A DNA stretch of 22,653 nucleotides from Bacilli bacterium (GTDB lineage: Bacteria; Bacillota_I; Bacilli_A; RF39; UBA660), in NCBI GenBank assembly GCA_028703035.1, contig JAQVNR010000014.1, forward strand, positions 1 through 22,653. The letters run 5' to 3'. The notes beneath the pieces were generated by a model that was given only the letters and a program-made list of their open reading frames with translations, was not told the origin of the DNA and did no database searches. Made by a program: the position numbers and the translations under genes. Numbering within the stretch: the stretch's first letter is position 1; every line of letters begins with the position of its first letter. This document shows positions 7,428-15,507 of this stretch, in pieces.

Positions 7428-8453
7428 TTAACTTTGTTCTTGTTCAGAATTTGTTCTTAATGAAATTAATTGGTTACTAATATAAGTAGAATATTTTTTA
7501 TTAACGTTTGAATCTTCAATATTAAATCCATATGATTCTCTTAATTCAATCATAGCAGTTAGTGATAATGTATTATCAGTTGATAAAGCTTCGGTTGATA
7601 AGGTTTCAATTATTTCTTCTTTAACATCTTTGAGCTCGGCTTTATCTTTTTCGCCTGTTTTTAAGATAATATGATAACCAAAAGAAGTTTTTACAGGTGT
7701 TTTTGAATAATCATCTATTTTTAAAGCATAAGCTGCATTTTCAAATTCAGTAACCATATCTCCTTTATTAAAATATCCTAAATCTCCGCCCTTTTCGGCA
7801 TTAGATTCATCATCGGAATATTCTTTAGCAAGATCTTCAAATTTAGCACCATTATCTAGTTCTTTAATTACTTTCTTAGCAGTTTTAAGAGCATCAGATT
7901 CTAATTTTTCAATCTTTTCTTCATCCATATCATCAGTTGCTGAGACTGCAATTAAAATATGTTTGGCCGAAATATCTCCAACTACATCAGTTTTATAATA
8001 ACTTTCAATTTGTTTGTTTGTTAATTCAGATTTAGCATAATCTTTTATTGCTAAATTACGATAATAACTTAATTTTAACATTTCTTCAAAAGCTTCTACA
8101 GTTGATAAGCCATAATGTTGAGCAAGATCTGAAAGTAGAGACTCTTCATTATATTTTCCATCTTCACCAACATAATAATTTTTAACAGTATCAAGTTGAG
8201 TTTTAGCATCTTCCTTAGCATTATCAGCTTCTTCAGGATATTCTTTTAATAAAATTGTTTTATCAATCATATCAATCAGTATATTAAGAGCATATTTATC
8301 TTTTAATTCGTTATATAAATCATCAGCACTTATATTTAGAGAACTCTCCTCAAATGAGACAATTGCTTCCTTTCCATCAGCAAGTTGTGGTATTTTACCA
8401 CATCCAGTTATTAAGAATATAATAACTAGAAATACAAATATTTTATTTTTCAT
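7428..8453 (-). CDS. prsA: PrsA-like peptidyl-prolyl isomerase lipoprotein
   Basis: This 341-residue lipoprotein is an extracytoplasmic foldase that assists folding of secreted proteins at the outer membrane face. The signal peptide ends in the lipobox LITGC with C18 as the lipidated cysteine. A helical SurA-like region (about 40-155) precedes one parvulin domain (about 160-268): SAKHILI at its start, then FEDLAKEYSDD, GGDLGYF and SFGYHIILKTG, all hallmark parvulin segments. A helical C-terminal arm (about 270-341) completes the usual architecture; length is slightly above the Bacillus protein. The ribosome site GGAGGA is just upstream on the minus strand. It is a single-gene unit with its own promoter and the terminator at 7374-7415. 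It may help fold the secreted dockerin enzyme, but that is inference. Confidence 0.92.
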   Translation of the reverse strand: MKNKIFVFLVIIFLITGCGKIPQLADGKEAIVSFEESSLNISADDLYNELKDKYALNILIDMIDKTILLKEYPEEADNAKEDAKTQLDTVKNYYVGEDGKYNEESLLSDLAQHYGLSTVEAFEEMLKLSYYRNLAIKDYAKSELTNKQIESYYKTDVVGDISAKHILIAVSATDDMDEEKIEKLESDALKTAKKVIKELDNGAKFEDLAKEYSDDESNAEKGGDLGYFNKGDMVTEFENAAYALKIDDYSKTPVKTSFGYHIILKTGEKDKAELKDVKEEIIETLSTEALSTDNTLSLTAMIELRESYGFNIEDSNVNKKYSTYISNQLISLRTNSEQEQS

Positions 8454-8473
8454 TTTTCCTCCATGTCTAAGTT

Positions 8474-8502
8474 ATTATATCAGCATATTATTCAAAAAAC
8501 AA
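8474..8502 (-). promoter_or_regulatory. Promoter of prsA
   Basis: On the minus strand, TTGTTT (8502-8497) and TATAAT (8479-8474) have a 17-base spacer; the -10 box ends 20 bases before the ATG. Confidence 0.78.
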
Positions 8503-8523
8503 GAACACAATAAGCATTTTTTC

Positions 8524-8532
8524 CATAGAATA
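8524..8532 (+). promoter_or_regulatory. Possible promoter of the tiny-protein pair, sporulation-sigma-like -10
   Basis: CATAGAATA fits the CATAnnnTA pattern of SigK-type -10 boxes; TAGAAT within it (8526-8531) could equally be a weak vegetative -10. No convincing -35 of either type is visible. Low confidence; noted because YjcZ-like proteins are often annotated as sporulation proteins. Confidence 0.25.
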
Positions 8533-8559
8533 AAGTGAGTAATGAAAAGGAGGGAGAAT

Positions 8560-8658
8560 ATGAACCCATGCTGCAATACAAACAATGGAATTAGCGGTGC
8601 TGCTTTCATTCTGGTATTATTTATCTTATTAGTGATTATCGTAGGAGCTATAATTTAG
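8560..8658 (+). CDS. YjcZ-like tiny membrane protein (32 aa)
   Basis: A 32-residue open frame with an excellent ribosome site (AGGAGGGAG, 8549-8557) and ATG. The N-terminus is polar with a Cys-Cys pair (MNPCCNTNNG), followed by one hydrophobic helix, SGAAFILVLFILLVIIVGAI. The phrase FILVLFILLVIIVGA closely resembles the YjcZ-family tiny transmembrane proteins found widely in Bacillota, some annotated as sporulation proteins. It is followed 18 bases on by a second copy of the same type, with a shared terminator. Being so short, the call rests on the family-like helix, the ribosome site and the duplication. Its role is unknown. Confidence 0.75.
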   Translation: MNPCCNTNNGISGAAFILVLFILLVIIVGAII

Positions 8659-8676
8659 TAAAGGAGGTAAAAAGAA

Positions 8677-8799
8677 ATGTGTAATACAGGTAACAAAGAA
8701 AAGGTCTCAAAAAGAAAATGCTGTGGAGTAAATAATTCATTTATAGTATTAGTATTATTTATTCTCTTAGCAATAATTCTTGGAGCGGTCTTTATATAA
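8677..8799 (+). CDS. Second YjcZ-like tiny membrane protein (40 aa)
   Basis: A 40-residue frame preceded by a perfect AAAGGAGGT (8660-8668). A charged head (MCNTGNKEKVSKRK) carries a Cys-Cys pair (KCCGVNN), then a single helix, SFIVLVLFILLAIILGAVFI, nearly the same as in the upstream protein, so the two are tandem paralogues that differ mostly in the head. The basic head predicts N-terminus inside. The pair is closed by a terminator immediately downstream. Confidence 0.72.
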   Translation: MCNTGNKEKVSKRKCCGVNNSFIVLVLFILLAIILGAVFI

Positions 8800-8801
8800 T
8801 A

Positions 8802-8827
8802 AAAAAAAGAGATTAGTCTCTTTTTTT
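8802..8827 (+). terminator. Terminator after the tiny-protein pair
   Basis: An 11-bp stem (8802-8812 with 8817-8827), loop TTAG, with the A-run and T-run forming part of the stem; three bases after the second stop codon. Confidence 0.88.
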
Positions 8828-8840
8828 CTTAGGGGATATG

Positions 8841-8849
8841 TGCTAAAAT
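8841..8849 (+). promoter_or_regulatory. Extended -10 promoter of the HerA-like gene
   Basis: TGCTAAAAT is an extended -10 box ending 22 bases before the GTG at 8872, matching the spacing seen elsewhere in the window. No clear -35. Confidence 0.5.
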
Positions 8850-8871
8850 AACTTTAGAATAGGTGATAAAA

Positions 8872-10632
8872 GTGTTTGGTAAAATAATAGAAATGGAAAA
8901 TAATATTGTTGTTTTAGAAAACTTAGAAGTAGCGCCTACTGCTAACTATATTAATTATCATGTTGTTTTTAATGAAGAAAATAGAAAAGTAATTGGGGAA
9001 ATAATTAGTATTAAAGAAAAGGAAATAAAAGTTCTTTTGGTTGGTGAAGTTAAAGACGATATTTTTTATTCTGGTGTATTAAAAAAGCCTAACTTTACAA
9101 CAAAAGCAAGATTAATATATAAAAGCGAAGTTGAACTTTTTTTAGGAAATCAAGATATCTCTAATAAAAATAATCTATATATAGGTAAATCAAATACCTA
9201 TGAAGGATTTAAAGTGTGTGCTGATTTAAATGATTTCTTTGCTAATCACTTTGCAATAATTGGCAATACTGGTTCTGGTAAATCTTGTGGGGTTGCTAAA
9301 ATTATTCAAAACCTTTTTTATCATAATGATACATCTCTACCGGCAAATGCTCACATTGTTCTATTTGATGTTTATGGAGAATACAATACAGCTTTTCAAA
9401 ATTTAAATAAGATTCCTGGTATGGGCTATAAAAACTTTACGACAAAACTAGATTTTTCAGAAGGAGATGTTCTAAATATCCCAGCCTACTTTTTAGAAGT
9501 AGATGATTTAGCTCTTTTACTAGGGGCAACAACTTCAGCGGAATTACCAATAATAGAAAAAGCAATTAAACTAGTTTATATATTTAATAGTCAGGATGAA
9601 GTGATGCAATCATATAAAAACGATATAATTGCCTCTTCTTTATTAGATATATTATCATCGGGTAATAATCCTGTTCAAATAAGAGATCAAATAGTGGCAG
9701 TTTTAACTTATTATAATACAACAACATTAAACTTAGATACAATAATAGTTCAGCCGGGATATTCAAGAACTATAAAACAGTGCTTAAATATTGATCAGCA
9801 AGGCAAAATGAACTCGGTTTCATTTGTTGTTGATTTTTTAAGCAAATTTAAAAAACTTGATTTAAGTACGGTTAATACTGAATCAAGTCTTGTTTACGAT
9901 TTAGATGATTTATATTATGCTTTTGAATTTGCTTTAATAAGTGAAGGCGCATTAAAAAGTGAAAAAGTTTATGAGGAGCTTAATCAGCTTAAAATTAGAC
10001 TTCAACAAATAATTAACAGCCCAAATAAAGTTTTTTTCTCAGGAACCGAAGAAAGAATTAGTAAAGAAAAATATATTAGCGACTTATTTTCATCAGAAAG
10101 TGGTAAAAGACAGATAATTAATATGAATCTTAACTATATTGATGAAAGATTCGCTAAAAAATTAACTAAAATTTATACTAAAATGTTTTTTGACTTTACA
10201 ACTAGCCTAGAACCAAGAGCAAGTTTTCCAATTCATATTATTTTAGAAGAAGCCCATAGATATGTGCAAAATGATAATGATATAGAAGTTTTAGGTTATA
10301 ATATTTTTGATCGAATTACTAAAGAAGGAAGAAAATATGGAGTATTACTAGGACTTATCACGCAAAGACCAAGTGAACTTTCTCATACAGCTTTATCTCA
10401 ATGCTCTAATTTTATATCTTTTAGAATGTTTCACCCAGAAGATTTAAAAATTATCAGTAATATCTCGAGCAACGTCAGTAGCGAGACTGTTGAACAATTA
10501 AAAAGTTTAACTCCTGGGACAGCTATGGTTTTTGGTGTTTCATTTAAGCTTCCGCTACTTACCAAACTAGAACTTCCTAATCCAATGCCACAAAGCACAA
10601 GTGTCGATATTAAAAATACTTGGTTTAATTAA
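8872..10632 (+). CDS. HerA-type hexameric DNA-pumping ATPase (DUF87)
   Basis: This 586-residue protein has the HerA/DUF87 layout: an N-terminal beta-barrel (HAS-barrel, about 1-75), then a RecA/FtsK-like motor. Walker A is GNTGSGKS (residues 131-138, K137), and a conserved FDVYGEY follows. Walker B is IHIILEEAHRY (454-464, E459/E460), then GLITQRPSEL and a C-terminal arm with TPGTAMVFG. HerA motors translocate DNA, usually with the nuclease NurA or, in bacterial defence systems, with Sir2 or other effectors; none of these is adjacent. The GTG at 8872 is preferred over a GTG at 8863, because AGGTGAT (8861-8867) is the only ribosome site and would overlap the earlier start. Between the tiny-protein terminator and the convergent rpmB it is a single-gene unit. 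The DNA substrate is unknown. Confidence 0.87.
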   Translation: MFGKIIEMENNIVVLENLEVAPTANYINYHVVFNEENRKVIGEIISIKEKEIKVLLVGEVKDDIFYSGVLKKPNFTTKARLIYKSEVELFLGNQDISNKNNLYIGKSNTYEGFKVCADLNDFFANHFAIIGNTGSGKSCGVAKIIQNLFYHNDTSLPANAHIVLFDVYGEYNTAFQNLNKIPGMGYKNFTTKLDFSEGDVLNIPAYFLEVDDLALLLGATTSAELPIIEKAIKLVYIFNSQDEVMQSYKNDIIASSLLDILSSGNNPVQIRDQIVAVLTYYNTTTLNLDTIIVQPGYSRTIKQCLNIDQQGKMNSVSFVVDFLSKFKKLDLSTVNTESSLVYDLDDLYYAFEFALISEGALKSEKVYEELNQLKIRLQQIINSPNKVFFSGTEERISKEKYISDLFSSESGKRQIINMNLNYIDERFAKKLTKIYTKMFFDFTTSLEPRASFPIHIILEEAHRYVQNDNDIEVLGYNIFDRITKEGRKYGVLLGLITQRPSELSHTALSQCSNFISFRMFHPEDLKIISNISSNVSSETVEQLKSLTPGTAMVFGVSFKLPLLTKLELPNPMPQSTSVDIKNTWFN

Positions 10633-10638
10633 TGAAAA

Positions 10639-10660
10639 AAAGATACGAGCTAGTATCTTT
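10639..10660. terminator. Bidirectional terminator between herA-like gene and rpmB
   Basis: An 8-bp stem AAAGATAC / GTATCTTT (10639-10646 with 10653-10660), loop GAGCTA. On the minus strand it runs into seven T, a good terminator for rpmB whose stop codon touches it; the plus-strand T tail is weaker. Confidence 0.8.
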
Positions 10661-10829
10661 ATTCCATTATTTTTTTAAATAATTTAGCTTCTCGAGCAGT
10701 TAATTTAACTTTAATACCATTAATTGTAACTGTTTGAAAATTAGGTTTTTGTTTTGTTTTGGTTGCATTTAAAGCGTGTGAGCGCTTATTACCAAATAAA
10801 GGTTTTTTTGTTGATACTTTCTTTGCCAT
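10659..10829 (-). CDS. rpmB: 50S ribosomal protein L28
   Basis: A 56-residue basic protein. The block PLFGNKRSHALNATKTKQKP followed by NFQTVTINGIKVKLTAREAK is the L28 signature (FGN-RSHA-N-T--W-PN-Q). The start MAKK follows AGGAGGAAG on the minus strand. It is slightly shorter than common L28 (about 62), ending just after the ARxxK helix. It lacks the zinc-type cysteines near the N-terminus (MAKKVSTKKP instead of C-x-x-C), so it is a zinc-independent form. Gene and promoter are complete; it is divergent from the polymerase gene. Confidence 0.9.
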   Translation of the reverse strand: MAKKVSTKKPLFGNKRSHALNATKTKQKPNFQTVTINGIKVKLTAREAKLFKKIME

Positions 10830-10855
10830 AGGTCTTCCTCCTTAAATTCTTTTTG

Positions 10856-10884
10856 ATTTTATCATAAAACCAAGCCTAGGTCAA
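10856..10884 (-). promoter_or_regulatory. Promoter of rpmB
   Basis: On the minus strand, TTGACC (10884-10879), 17-base spacer, TAAAAT (10861-10856) with an extended TGA in front of the -10. The -10 ends 26 bases before the ATG. Confidence 0.8.
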
Positions 10885-10906
10885 TCACCAGCTTTTAAAA
10901 AGTTAT

Positions 10907-10935
10907 TTGTCAAACAAACTTTAGTAGGATATAAT
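10907..10935 (+). promoter_or_regulatory. Promoter of the dnaE-like gene
   Basis: TTGTCA (10907-10912) and TATAAT (10930-10935) with a 17-base spacer, ending 17 bases before the ATG. It faces away from the rpmB promoter, 22 bases separating the two -35 boxes. Confidence 0.82.
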
Positions 10936-10952
10936 TATTTTAGGAGCTAAGT

Positions 10953-13805
10953 ATGAGAGAGTGCATAAGTATTAAAACTGATTATTCACTTTTAAAAAGT
11001 CTTATAAAGATTAATGACTTACTTTCATATGCCATAAAAAACAATTATAAAACATTAGGTATTATTGATGATAATTTATCAGGAACTCTTGAATTCTTAA
11101 ATGGATGTAATAAAAATAAAATTAAACCTATAATTGGTTATGATGTAACTCTTAATAATAAAAGATTAATTCTTTATGCTAAGAATTATAATAGTTTATT
11201 AAAATTATTTAAACTTAATACATTTTTACTTAATAATCAGCTTAATATTATTGAACTAACTAAATATATAAATGACTTAATTATTTTGCTTCCCTATGAA
11301 TCAAATGTGCTTTATGAAGAATTAAGTAAAATTACTAAAGATATATTTATTGGTTATCAAAATGATGCAGAAAAAAAATCAGCGCTTTTAATTACTAATA
11401 ATGTAATTTATTTTAAAGATGTTCTAGCACTTATTAAAGAAGATACTAAATATTTAAAATATATTTTTGCAATTGACCAAGGATGCCCAGTATCTGATAT
11501 AAAAACGGGGCATGAAGATAATTATTTATATGAAACAAACTCTGCTAACTTAACAAAGTTAATCGATATAAAAAAACCTAAGCCAGAGCCTTTAATTCCT
11601 CATTATGATTTAAATATAAGTGATAGTTATAAATATTTACAAAATTTAGCCATAAAAGGTTTATATAAAAGAACTTTAAAAGAGCCTTCAAAAGAATATA
11701 AAGATAGATTATTATATGAATTAAAAGTGATTAAAGAAATGGGCTATGTTGATTATTTTCTAATAGTTTATGACTATGTTAAATATGCGATAAATAATAA
11801 GATTTTAGTTGGACCGGGAAGAGGTTCAGCTGCTGGCTCACTTGTTACATACTCTTTAGGAATAACCTCAGTTGATCCTCTTAAGTATGGACTTCTGTTC
11901 GAAAGATTTTTAAATCCCGAAAGAATTAGTATGCCAGATATTGACATTGATTTTGATGCAACTAAAAGAGATGAAGTAATTGATTACGTAAAGGCGCGCT
12001 ATGGAGAGTTTAACACGATGTCAATTATGACTTATGGAACTCTAACCTCAAAACAAGTATTAATATCTGTATCTAAAGCTATGGACATTGATATTTCCAA
12101 ACTACTTAAATATATCGATTCTCAAAAAAGCCTTATTGCTAATTTATCACCAGAAGTAAATAAAATATTAAACACTAACTTTGAAATAAAAAAAATTTAT
12201 TTTATAGCTCTTAAATTAGAAGGTATTAAAAAACATATTAGTACTCATGCAGCTGGAATTGTTGTATCTCAAAAAAAATTAGATGAAGTAATACCAATTA
12301 CTAAAAGTGGTAATGTTTATTTAACTGGTTATACAATGAACTATTTAGAAGAACTAGGTCTTTTAAAAATGGACTTTTTAGCAATTAAAGATTTAACTTT
12401 AATCTCAGATATTTTAAAAATGATTCCTGATAAACTTAATTTAAATGAACTTGATTTAAATAAGCCAGAAGTTTTAACAAGGTTTACCACGGGAAATACA
12501 ATTGGCATCTTTCAATTTGAAAGTGAAGGGATGATTAATTTTTTACGCAAATTAAAGCCAGCAAATTTTTTAGATTTAGTTGTTGCTCTTGCGCTTTTTA
12601 GACCTGGTCCAATGCAAAACATTGATTCTTTTATTAGAAGAAAAGAAGGAAAAGAAAAAATAGATTATCTCACTTCTGAACTTGAACCAATTTTAAAAGA
12701 AACTTATGGTATTATTGTTTATCAGGAGCAAATAATGCAAATATTTACGATCGTTGCAAATTATAGTGCATCAGAGGCAGATTTAATTAGAAGAGCAATC
12801 TCTAAAAAAGATGAAAAAATTATTGCATCTTCTTCTGAAAAATTTATAGCTAGAGCCATCAAAAATAATTATCCTAAAGAAAAAGCTAATGAAATATATA
12901 ATTTAATTATGAAATTTGCCAGTTATGGCTTTAATAAGGCTCATTCAGTTGGATATGCCCTAGTAGGATACGCAATGATGTACTTAAAAGTTATGTATCC
13001 AGAATATTTTTATATATCACTTTTAAATACTAATTTGGGATCAAGTACTAAAAATAAAGAATATATTGATGAGGCAAAAAGCTTAAATATTAAATTTTAT
13101 AAACCAAATATTAATTTAAGTGATAATGTATATTTAAAGGAAAATGGCATTAGATTACCTTTAAATATAATTAAAAATGTCGGAAAAGTTGCAGCAAGAG
13201 AAATAATCGAGATAAGAGAAAACGGATTATATACAGATTTTTTTGATTTTGTATCAAGAGTTTATGGACGAGGAGTTAATACTAAAACTTTAGAAAGTTT
13301 AATTTTCGGCGGAGCACTTGATTCATTTAATGAAACCCGAAAAACTTTAATTAATAATATCAATAATGGAATTATTTATGCCGAACTTCTTGGTGGGTTA
13401 GACTCATCACTTGTTACTAAACCTGTTTTAGAGATTTATAATGAATACTCTGCAGATGAGTTAATGAAAAGAGAGTTAGAACTATATGGTTTTTATGTAT
13501 CTAATCACCCAGCTAGTAAATATAAAGAAATTAAAATAAAGATGATTCCTAATTATTTTAATAAAAATATAATTACCGTCGGACTTCTTGAAAAAGTCAA
13601 AACTATTAAAACTAAAAAGAATGAGACTATGGCATTTTTGCAAATAAGTGATGAAACAGGAAAGTTAGATTATATAATATTTCCAAATAGAATAGGTTAC
13701 ATTAATCAAATAAAAGCTGGAGATTTATTAAAAATAAGTGGTAAAGTTGAAAAGAGACTTGATAAATATCAAATTATAATTAATACAATAACAATCTTAA
13801 AATAA
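10953..13805 (+). CDS. dnaE: DNA polymerase III alpha subunit, short DnaE type
   Basis: This 950-residue protein is a C-family replicative polymerase. The palm motif GPGRGSAAGSL precedes MPDIDIDFD (D329 and D331, catalytic aspartates), and KMDFL carries the third (D474). HISTHAAGIVVS, FRPGPM, YQEQIMQI and FNKAHSVGYA follow. Tandem helix-hairpin-helix elements lie at about 730-780, and an OB-fold at the C-terminus (about 870-950). The N-terminal PHP domain is present but its metal ligands look lost: the usual HVHSEYSLLDG reads IKTDYSLLKS, TDHG reads IDDN and GCE reads GYD. It is shorter than Bacillus DnaE (about 1115) and lacks PolC-type exonuclease or zinc motifs. RBS is AGGAG, 6 bases before the ATG. 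It is probably a single-gene unit. Gene symbol is by family; it may correspond to the DnaE3-like branch. Confidence 0.93.
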   Translation: MRECISIKTDYSLLKSLIKINDLLSYAIKNNYKTLGIIDDNLSGTLEFLNGCNKNKIKPIIGYDVTLNNKRLILYAKNYNSLLKLFKLNTFLLNNQLNIIELTKYINDLIILLPYESNVLYEELSKITKDIFIGYQNDAEKKSALLITNNVIYFKDVLALIKEDTKYLKYIFAIDQGCPVSDIKTGHEDNYLYETNSANLTKLIDIKKPKPEPLIPHYDLNISDSYKYLQNLAIKGLYKRTLKEPSKEYKDRLLYELKVIKEMGYVDYFLIVYDYVKYAINNKILVGPGRGSAAGSLVTYSLGITSVDPLKYGLLFERFLNPERISMPDIDIDFDATKRDEVIDYVKARYGEFNTMSIMTYGTLTSKQVLISVSKAMDIDISKLLKYIDSQKSLIANLSPEVNKILNTNFEIKKIYFIALKLEGIKKHISTHAAGIVVSQKKLDEVIPITKSGNVYLTGYTMNYLEELGLLKMDFLAIKDLTLISDILKMIPDKLNLNELDLNKPEVLTRFTTGNTIGIFQFESEGMINFLRKLKPANFLDLVVALALFRPGPMQNIDSFIRRKEGKEKIDYLTSELEPILKETYGIIVYQEQIMQIFTIVANYSASEADLIRRAISKKDEKIIASSSEKFIARAIKNNYPKEKANEIYNLIMKFASYGFNKAHSVGYALVGYAMMYLKVMYPEYFYISLLNTNLGSSTKNKEYIDEAKSLNIKFYKPNINLSDNVYLKENGIRLPLNIIKNVGKVAAREIIEIRENGLYTDFFDFVSRVYGRGVNTKTLESLIFGGALDSFNETRKTLINNINNGIIYAELLGGLDSSLVTKPVLEIYNEYSADELMKRELELYGFYVSNHPASKYKEIKIKMIPNYFNKNIITVGLLEKVKTIKTKKNETMAFLQISDETGKLDYIIFPNRIGYINQIKAGDLLKISGKVEKRLDKYQIIINTITILK

Positions 13806-13818
13806 AGGACTATTTCTT

Positions 13819-13847
13819 TTGCCTTTTAGTGGGCAATAGTTTATACT
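13819..13847 (+). promoter_or_regulatory. Promoter of the cysteine desulfurase gene
   Basis: TTGCCT (13819-13824), 17-base spacer, TATACT (13842-13847), ending 21 bases before the ATG. The same stretch can fold into a bulged hairpin (ACTATT...GCC with GGCAATAGT, 13809-13840) that may serve as a weak terminator for dnaE. Confidence 0.6.
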
Positions 13848-13868
13848 TAAAGTGCGAGGTGTTTATAA

Positions 13869-14990
13869 ATGGTTTACTTAGATTATAGTGCGACTACTCC
13901 AGTTTTACCAGAGGTACTTGATAGTTATATTAAAGTTACAAATGAATATTTTGGCAATCCCAATAGTTTACATAGCTTAGGTATTAAATCTAAAGAACTG
14001 CTAAATAGTGCTTTAAAACAAATATGTAATCTTTTAAATATAAAAGAAAAAGAAGCGATTTTTACTAGTGGAGCAACAGAATCAAATAATATGGCTTTAA
14101 TTGGTACTGCTCTTGCTCGTGGAAAGAAAGGTAGCCGGATAGTAGTATCTAAACTTGAACACGAATCTATTTATGGGATATGTAACTATCTTGAGGAAAA
14201 TGGTTTTATTATTGACTATGTTAATAATGATAGTGATGGGGTAATAGACTTTGAGGATTTAAAAAGAATTATTAAGCCCGAAACTATTTTAGTTAGTATC
14301 TGTGCGGTTAATAGTGAACTTGGGATTAGACAACCGCTTAAGACTATTAAACAAATAATTACTAAAGAAAATTCTAATGTTATATTTCATACGGATATAA
14401 CTCAGGCACTAGGGAAAGTTCCGGTTAACTTAAGTGATGTGGATTTAGCCTCAATGAGTTCTCATAAAATATATGGGCCCAAAGGAATTGGCCTGCTTTA
14501 TAAAAAAGAAAGTTTAACAATTAAACCACTTCAATATGGTTCAGCTAGTGTTTATAAACCAGGAACACCACCACTTCCTTTAATAGTTACATTTTCTAAA
14601 GCACTTAGAATAGCGTTATCTGACTTAACAAAAAAAGAAGCTAAAATAGCTAAATATAATGATAAAATATGTCAGCATTTAAAAAAACATCAAGATATAT
14701 TAGTTAATAAAACTAAATATTCTATTCCCCATATTCTAAATATTAGTTTAATGAATATTAAACCAGAAACATTTATTCATGCTTTAGAAAGCCATGATAT
14801 TTATGTTGGTAGTAATACTGCTTGTTCGAAAAATAAAATAAGTACAGCGGTTCTTAATTTATATCAAGATAAAACAAGAGCCCTTACGACAATTAGAATA
14901 AGCCTTTCTTACTTAACTAAAAATGAAGAAATAAATATTTTTTTAAATAATTTTGATTTAATATATGGACGTTTAAGAGAATTAAAATAA
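13869..14990 (+). CDS. NifS/IscS-like cysteine desulfurase
   Basis: This 373-residue class V aminotransferase-fold enzyme removes sulfur from cysteine using PLP, forming a persulfide for Fe-S clusters or tRNA thiolation. It shows YLDYSATTPVLP at the N-terminus, FTSGATESNN, KLEHESI with the catalytic histidine, HTDITQALGK, and SSHKIYGPKGIG with the PLP lysine K200. The active cysteine C319 lies in the mobile loop SNTACSKNK, and RISLSYLT near the end is also typical. Length is normal. The loop sequence differs from the common SGSACSS form. The ATG has GCGAGGTG upstream. No IscU, SufU or ThiI partner is adjacent (the next gene is convergent), so its sulfur acceptor is not known; in related Bacillota this type often works with ThiI. 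Confidence 0.88.
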   Translation: MVYLDYSATTPVLPEVLDSYIKVTNEYFGNPNSLHSLGIKSKELLNSALKQICNLLNIKEKEAIFTSGATESNNMALIGTALARGKKGSRIVVSKLEHESIYGICNYLEENGFIIDYVNNDSDGVIDFEDLKRIIKPETILVSICAVNSELGIRQPLKTIKQIITKENSNVIFHTDITQALGKVPVNLSDVDLASMSSHKIYGPKGIGLLYKKESLTIKPLQYGSASVYKPGTPPLPLIVTFSKALRIALSDLTKKEAKIAKYNDKICQHLKKHQDILVNKTKYSIPHILNISLMNIKPETFIHALESHDIYVGSNTACSKNKISTAVLNLYQDKTRALTTIRISLSYLTKNEEINIFLNNFDLIYGRLRELK

Positions 14991-14999
14991 AATATTATT

Positions 15000-15320
15000 C
15001 TAAGATCTCTTGATAATAAGTTTTAAATACATACAATGCATTATTTCTTTAAAAAATTCATCTTTTGTTTTTTTAGATATTGCTATTGCTTCTGCTTGAT
15101 ATAAAGCATTTTGACTATTATTTTTTTTAAAAGGAGTTAATTCTGTTTTAAATATTTCTTTTATCAGTTGATTAGCATCAGCTAAATATAACTTTAAAAT
15201 GCTTCTAAACTCATCTTTTAATTTATTTTTTTCTTCTTCATTTTCACAAAATCTAATTTTTTCTTGAAAATTATTTATGTCTATGGATAGACCATTTAAA
15301 GATTTAGTTATCACTTGCAT
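15000..15320 (-). CDS. Small helical protein, unknown
   Basis: A 106-residue frame ending 10 bases from the convergent cysteine desulfurase stop. Composition is charged and alpha-helical with amphipathic pattern throughout; two cysteines (in RFCENEEE and MHCMYLK) and no signal peptide or membrane helix. I do not recognise a family. The start is uncertain: an ATG at 15320 (with a GTG directly before it) has no ribosome site, while a GTG at 15314 follows GGTGAT. A TATAAT box ends only ten bases before the ATG, which suggests a near-leaderless message. The TAG stop is at 15000. Confidence 0.6.
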   Translation of the reverse strand: MQVITKSLNGLSIDINNFQEKIRFCENEEEKNKLKDEFRSILKLYLADANQLIKEIFKTELTPFKKNNSQNALYQAEAIAISKKTKDEFFKEIMHCMYLKLIIKRS

Positions 15321-15330
15321 CACCGCTTAA

Positions 15331-15339
15331 ATTATAACA
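15331..15339 (-). promoter_or_regulatory. Extended -10 promoter of the small helical protein
   Basis: Minus strand TGTTATAAT with a weak TAGACT -35 (15359-15354) at 17-base spacing. The box ends ten bases before the ATG, the shortest spacing in the window. Confidence 0.5.
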
Positions 15340-15471
15340 AATAGAAAACTTAAAGTCTATATTATTAAAAAATATTTTTTAATAAATTTATAGTTAAACT
15401 TGGTATTACATATTAATTAATAAAACATATAATATTCTAGTAGAAATATTTTCCATATTTCTTTTAGAGTA

Positions 15472-15480
15472 TGATATAAT
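15472..15480 (+). promoter_or_regulatory. Extended -10 promoter of the HD gene
   Basis: TGATATAAT ending 27 bases before the GTG at 15508; no good -35. The rest of the 15340-15470 gap is very AT-rich and I see nothing else in it. Confidence 0.5.
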
Positions 15481-15507
15481 GATGAAGTATTGAGGTGAGA
15501 TGAGTGC

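Noticed and set aside
8872..10632. HerA as part of a defence island
   Set aside because: No Sir2, NurA, nuclease, restriction gene or mobile element is nearby; both neighbours are ordinary cellular genes.
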